Assembly: GCA_016195825.1 (NCBI GenBank)
Contig: JACPYV010000055.1
Location: 1-54,618 of the forward strand
DNA: 54,618 bases
From: Burkholderiales bacterium
Lineage (GTDB): Bacteria > Pseudomonadota > Gammaproteobacteria > Burkholderiales > Burkholderiaceae_C
Direction: 5' to 3'
Position numbering within the stretch: position 1 is the stretch's first letter
Text below: more notes on this DNA, generated by a model
Seen by the model: only the letters and a program-made list of their open reading frames with translations
Databases searched by the model: none
What the model was told of the DNA's origin: nothing
The DNA itself: not shown here

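Noticed and set aside
53655..54618. Regular repeats as a CRISPR-like array
   Set aside because: The period is 468 bp, the repeats are coding and in frame, and there are no short repeats with unique spacers.

Overview
This GC-rich window, with strong G/C preference at third codon positions, looks like a chromosomal segment of a betaproteobacterium, most likely Burkholderiales (Roseateles/Mitsuaria-like). That placement is inferred from gene style and neighbourhood; no rRNA or other marker is present.

Layout. (1) 1-2232 (+): end of an arsenic-type resistance operon, with the C-terminus of an FAD/NAD(P) oxidoreductase, an MFS exporter and an ArsN1-type N-acetyltransferase. The genes are packed 2 nt apart or overlapping. 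(2) 2219-5883 (-): xylan-side-chain and xylo-oligosaccharide hydrolases. A secreted GH115 alpha-glucuronidase is followed by a GH115 C-terminal domain joined in frame to a complete GH8 exo-oligoxylanase. The two reading frames meet at an ATGA overlap that falls inside what should be one GH115 protein. (3) 5884-6110: divergent control region with four inverted repeats. (4) 6111-11364 (+): oxidative pentose/sugar-acid genes (2-oxoglutarate-semialdehyde dehydrogenase, IlvD/Edd-family aldonate dehydratase, RraA-family protein) and a ROK regulator. Regions 2 and 4 fit together as a glucuronoxylan-to-2-oxoglutarate module: GH115 removes glucuronate, GH8 releases xylose, and a Weimberg-like route oxidises the sugar acid.

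(5) 11361-54618 (-), about 43 kb or 80% of the window, is two genes for huge, repetitive, apparently cysteine-free, probably surface or secreted proteins. The first is a reading frame of at least 11,690 codons whose 5' end lies outside the window. The second starts 46 bp downstream with a good ribosome-binding site. It carries a LEPR-XLL motif near its N-terminus and is a paralogue of the C-terminal part of the giant, but is split by an out-of-frame deletion near 18.41 kb. From N to C the giant contains: 12 related units around an FAGVxG core whose loop can hold EF-hand-like calcium sites; a beta-rich section; an RTX-like glycine/aspartate block; beta-helix (haemagglutinin-like) stretches; ten copies of an unfamiliar ~65-residue 'LTxAQ...LGY' module; a beta/gamma-crystallin-like segment; a ~915-bp composite repeat array; and a long C-terminal beta-helix. 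Both proteins end in a similar VWxExLxL tail.

The sugar operon and the LEPR-XLL gene converge on one TTAA, where both stop codons overlap. No RNA genes, insertion sequences, CRISPR arrays or phage genes were seen.
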